NCBI RefSeq assembly: GCF_037975245.1
Contig: NC_092572.1
Coordinates: 28,443,989 to 28,507,988, forward strand
Length of the DNA stretch: 64,000 bases
Direction of reading: 5' to 3'
Source: Apostichopus japonicus
Taxonomy: Eukaryota > Echinodermata > Holothuroidea > Aspidochirotida > Stichopodidae
Positions 61,827-64,000 of this stretch are shown piece by piece. A program made the translations under genes and the position numbers. Under the pieces are notes generated by a model. That model ran no database searches. It was not told the origin of the DNA and worked only from the letters and a program-made list of their open reading frames with translations. Positions within the stretch are counted from its first letter, which is position 1; every line of letters begins with the position of its first letter.

Positions 61827-62879
61827 ATGGATTTTTCGAGAACCAACCCGTTTACAGACCAGAGAAATGACAATCAAAACAACGTAGAGGGATTTCCCAA
61901 CCAGGAATGGAGACCCTTGATGACAAAACAGAACTCTCGTGTTTCACGAGATGCATCAACTGCGTTGCCGTCAGAGTACGAGGTTCTGAGCTCGGTGGGT
62001 TCAGAAACAACTGGAAGTCTGGAGGGTGTCGACAACATCAACACAGAACAGAAGGGCAACAAGCTATGCCGAGTGAGACTGCGAATGAGTATGAACGAAT
62101 AAGTATTGTCCCTACAGGAAGACGAGCTTACAGGCCCGGATGCCATCTCTCCATGTTCAGGCCGACCCTAGCACGCTGAAAAAGGACATGACAATACATA
62201 GATACACAGTGGTCAGTACCATCCCAACTACTCAACAGAGATGCAGACAGATCGGCATATCCCACGAGGTTACAGACAACAGATTGATACCGGTGTACCT
62301 TACAAGACCGAAGAAGACAGTGGGAATACAACCCAGCTTCCAGGGAAGGCGAATGTTGAACCACCACCGTATGATGGAAGTACAAGCTGAGACGACTACG
62401 CAGTACAGTTCGAGTTGATAGCAGAATTGAATAACTGGCCAGAGGCAGCAAAGGCATTGTATTTGGCAGCAAGTCTGAAGGGACAAGAAAGGGCAATCCT
62501 GAGTGATCTGGACAGTAGTCGGAGAAGAAGTTACAGAGCACTCACATCAGCTTTAGGCAGACGATTTAGTCCGGCGAATCAAACACAGTTGTTTAGAGCT
62601 ATATTGAAGAACAGACAGAGGCAACCAGCTAAGCGCTTTGCGTTAAAAGCCTAACCGGATGCACCGTACGAGATGGAGACTCTTGCGAAGGGGTACTTCG
62701 TAGATTCTCTGGGAGACATAGAGACCCGATGGAGAGTATACCAGTCCAGACCCGTGAACTTAATCGATGCAGTAACCGTTGCAGTTGAACTAGAGGCATT
62801 CCACCTGGCAAAAGTCAAGAAGGGTAACCTCAAGAGACCTACAGCAAGAGCCGTCTCACACACAGAAAAGACAAAGTAG
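61827..62879 (+). pseudogene. Degenerate gag
   Basis: A first frame (61827-62102) is polar and unlike known domains. From 62364 a gypsy/Mag-type capsid frame is seen: PPYDGSTS, YAVQFELIAELNNWPE, LYLAASLKGQ, ALTSALGRRF and METLAKGYFVDSL. It is broken by TGA at 62388, TAA at 62652 and TAG at 62877. The TGA sits where related gags have Trp (SW), pointing to simple point mutation. Confidence 0.75.
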
Positions 62880-63009
62880 AGAGACAGATACAACTTCTTG
62901 GGGAGAATCTTGCAAAGACCATGGAGCACCACATGTCGAAAATACACGAAGAAATGGCAAACGGAATCACAGGAAACAGACAACTGCGAGTGGGCAAGAT
63001 CGCAACATG

Positions 63010-63111
63010 TCCTGGCGAGACCGAGACAGACCACCATTCAAATGTTGGGGTTGTGGAAAGCTTGGCCATATAAAAAGAAATTGTCTGGAACCATACTAAG
63101 AAGACACCACA
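63010..63111 (+). pseudogene. CCHC zinc knuckle fragment of gag
   Basis: CWGCGKLGHIKRNC (63043-63084) has the C-x2-C-x4-H-x4-C spacing of retroviral-type nucleocapsids. It binds RNA in intact relatives. It lies in a different frame from the capsid part at 62364-62879. Confidence 0.8.
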
Positions 63112-63243
63112 GGAAAGTCATATCAGGGAAACGAGAAGGAACCGGACTTGAGGGTCGAAGGCCGGTAGTAAACTCTACGCCCGCAGGAGTGAGCGTTAGG
63201 ACAGGATGGGTGCAAGATAGATTTTGGGATATTTGTTTATCAC

Positions 63244-64000
63244 TTGGACGTGATTAACGGTATTTTGTCTTGGGGAGGACCAAGAAAGAGCAGTGAGGTG
63301 AAGAAGGTGACGGAGACTCATGTTTGCCATGCCTTGGTAGATGAAACCGTAGTAGTTGTTCCTGGATGTAAGGCAATGGTGCTAGGTAGAATCTCTGAGG
63401 GACCTCAGCACTGGGAAGCTGCTCTAGTGCAGCCAACAGAAAAGTTTGTCGAAAAACATTGTTTGTTGGAAGCTAAAGGTCTGGTTGATCCAAGAGAAAG
63501 CAATTTTTCATTGAGAGTGTTCAACCCAACGACTGATGTGAAGAGAGTGTATGACGGTATATGTACAGTTTCATTAGAAGAGACGGCGAATCTAGTTGCT
63601 ACGTTCCCTGAAACAGCGCGTCAGAAACAGAAGATATCGGCGGTGGCCAGAAACGTTGTGAGCAGGGGAAGTCCCTCAACATGTTACAAAACTGTTTGAG
63701 GCGGAAGGCAGACATATGAATGATCAACAACGAGCTTTACTGAAAGAACTAGTTACAGACTCTACTGATTTGTTTGCGAGATCATCTGCTGACTTGGGAT
63801 ATACCACAGTCGCCCAGCACAAGATCGACACAGACAACGCAAGGCCAGTCAAGCAACCAGCAAGACGAGTCCCAGTACAACAGAAGGAAGTGGAGAGAGA
63901 ACTCTTGCAACAAATGCTAGATGCGGGAGTGGTTGAACCATCATCAAGTCCATGGCGTCACCTATAGTTCTGGTGAAGAAGAAAAATGGTTCGACAAGAT
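63244..64000 (+). pseudogene. Degenerate pol: protease-RT spacer and start of reverse transcriptase
   Basis: 63244-63699 resembles the spacer between protease and RT. From 63716 the frame has LLKELVTDSTDLFARSSADL, then HKIDTDNARPVKQPARRVP and LDAGVVEPSSSPW, the standard N-terminal region of gypsy RT. After SPW, at about 63955, one base is missing and the frame shifts. The expected SP-IVLVKKKNG continues in another frame to the window end. The catalytic YVDD would lie beyond the window. Confidence 0.8.

Larger units (their letters stand above)
61640..64000 (+). mobile_element. Ty3/gypsy-type LTR retrotransposon, 5' part, degenerate
   Basis: The order is leader (from ~61640), gag, zinc knuckle, then the pol start, running past the window edge. 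Several stops and frame changes show it is dead in this copy. The protease segment between the knuckle and RT seems largely deleted: no DTG or DSG active site found at 63090-63700. LTR limits cannot be set from one end. Confidence 0.8.

Overview
The window is animal nuclear DNA. It is AT-rich with long introns, GT-AG splice sites, old transposons and many low-complexity tracts. The gene content (a NACHT NLR with death-fold, ZU5 and UPA domains) and the style of the dispersed repeats suggest a marine invertebrate deuterostome. An echinoderm, perhaps a sea cucumber, is the best guess, but no marker gene fixes this.

The main result is one apparent minus-strand gene from about 56.0 kb down to 3.95 kb. 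It has 17 coding exons whose splice phases all agree. The joined reading frame is 5067 nt, giving 1688 residues. The predicted order is: beta-propeller (residues ~11-280), two tandem death-effector-like domains (281-470), NACHT ATPase with its helical C-terminal part (471-1117), an acidic linker (1118-1243), death domain 1 (1244-1329), ZU5 (1330-~1470), UPA (~1470-1604) and a C-terminal death domain 2 (1605-1688). ZU5-UPA followed by a death-fold domain is the layout of the FIIND-CARD end of NLRP1/CARD8 and of the ZU5-UPA-DD end of PIDD. The ZU5 here carries an SFS motif (F1465-S1466) where those proteins cut themselves. I read this as an NLRP1-like sensor that uses death domains instead of a CARD. 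The exon calls inside the DED-DED-NACHT block and inside the DD-ZU5-UPA-DD block are strong. The two joins between blocks (propeller to DED across a 14 kb intron, and NACHT to linker) rest on phase and splice signals only.

Region by region: 1-3.9 kb has no clear gene except an orphan half death-domain exon (3093-3234). 3.95-26.3 kb holds the DD-ZU5-UPA-DD exons. Their introns contain a DIRS-like element with a nested non-LTR retrotransposon (7.3-12.3 kb) and an inverted pair of related TIR elements (14.5-16.5 and 20.7-22.4 kb). 28.5-35.1 kb holds the linker, NACHT and DED exons. 35.1-49.0 kb is one intron, filled from 41.1 to 48.65 kb by about 34 copies of a ~223-bp tandem repeat. 49.0-49.8 kb is the propeller exon, and the start codon exon is at 55,965-55,996. 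49.8-61.6 kb is non-coding with a hAT-like element (52.9-54.0 kb) and small repeats. 61.7-64.0 kb is the broken 5' part of a Ty3/gypsy-type LTR retrotransposon running off the right edge.

No tRNA, rRNA, CRISPR array or bacterial operon structure was seen.
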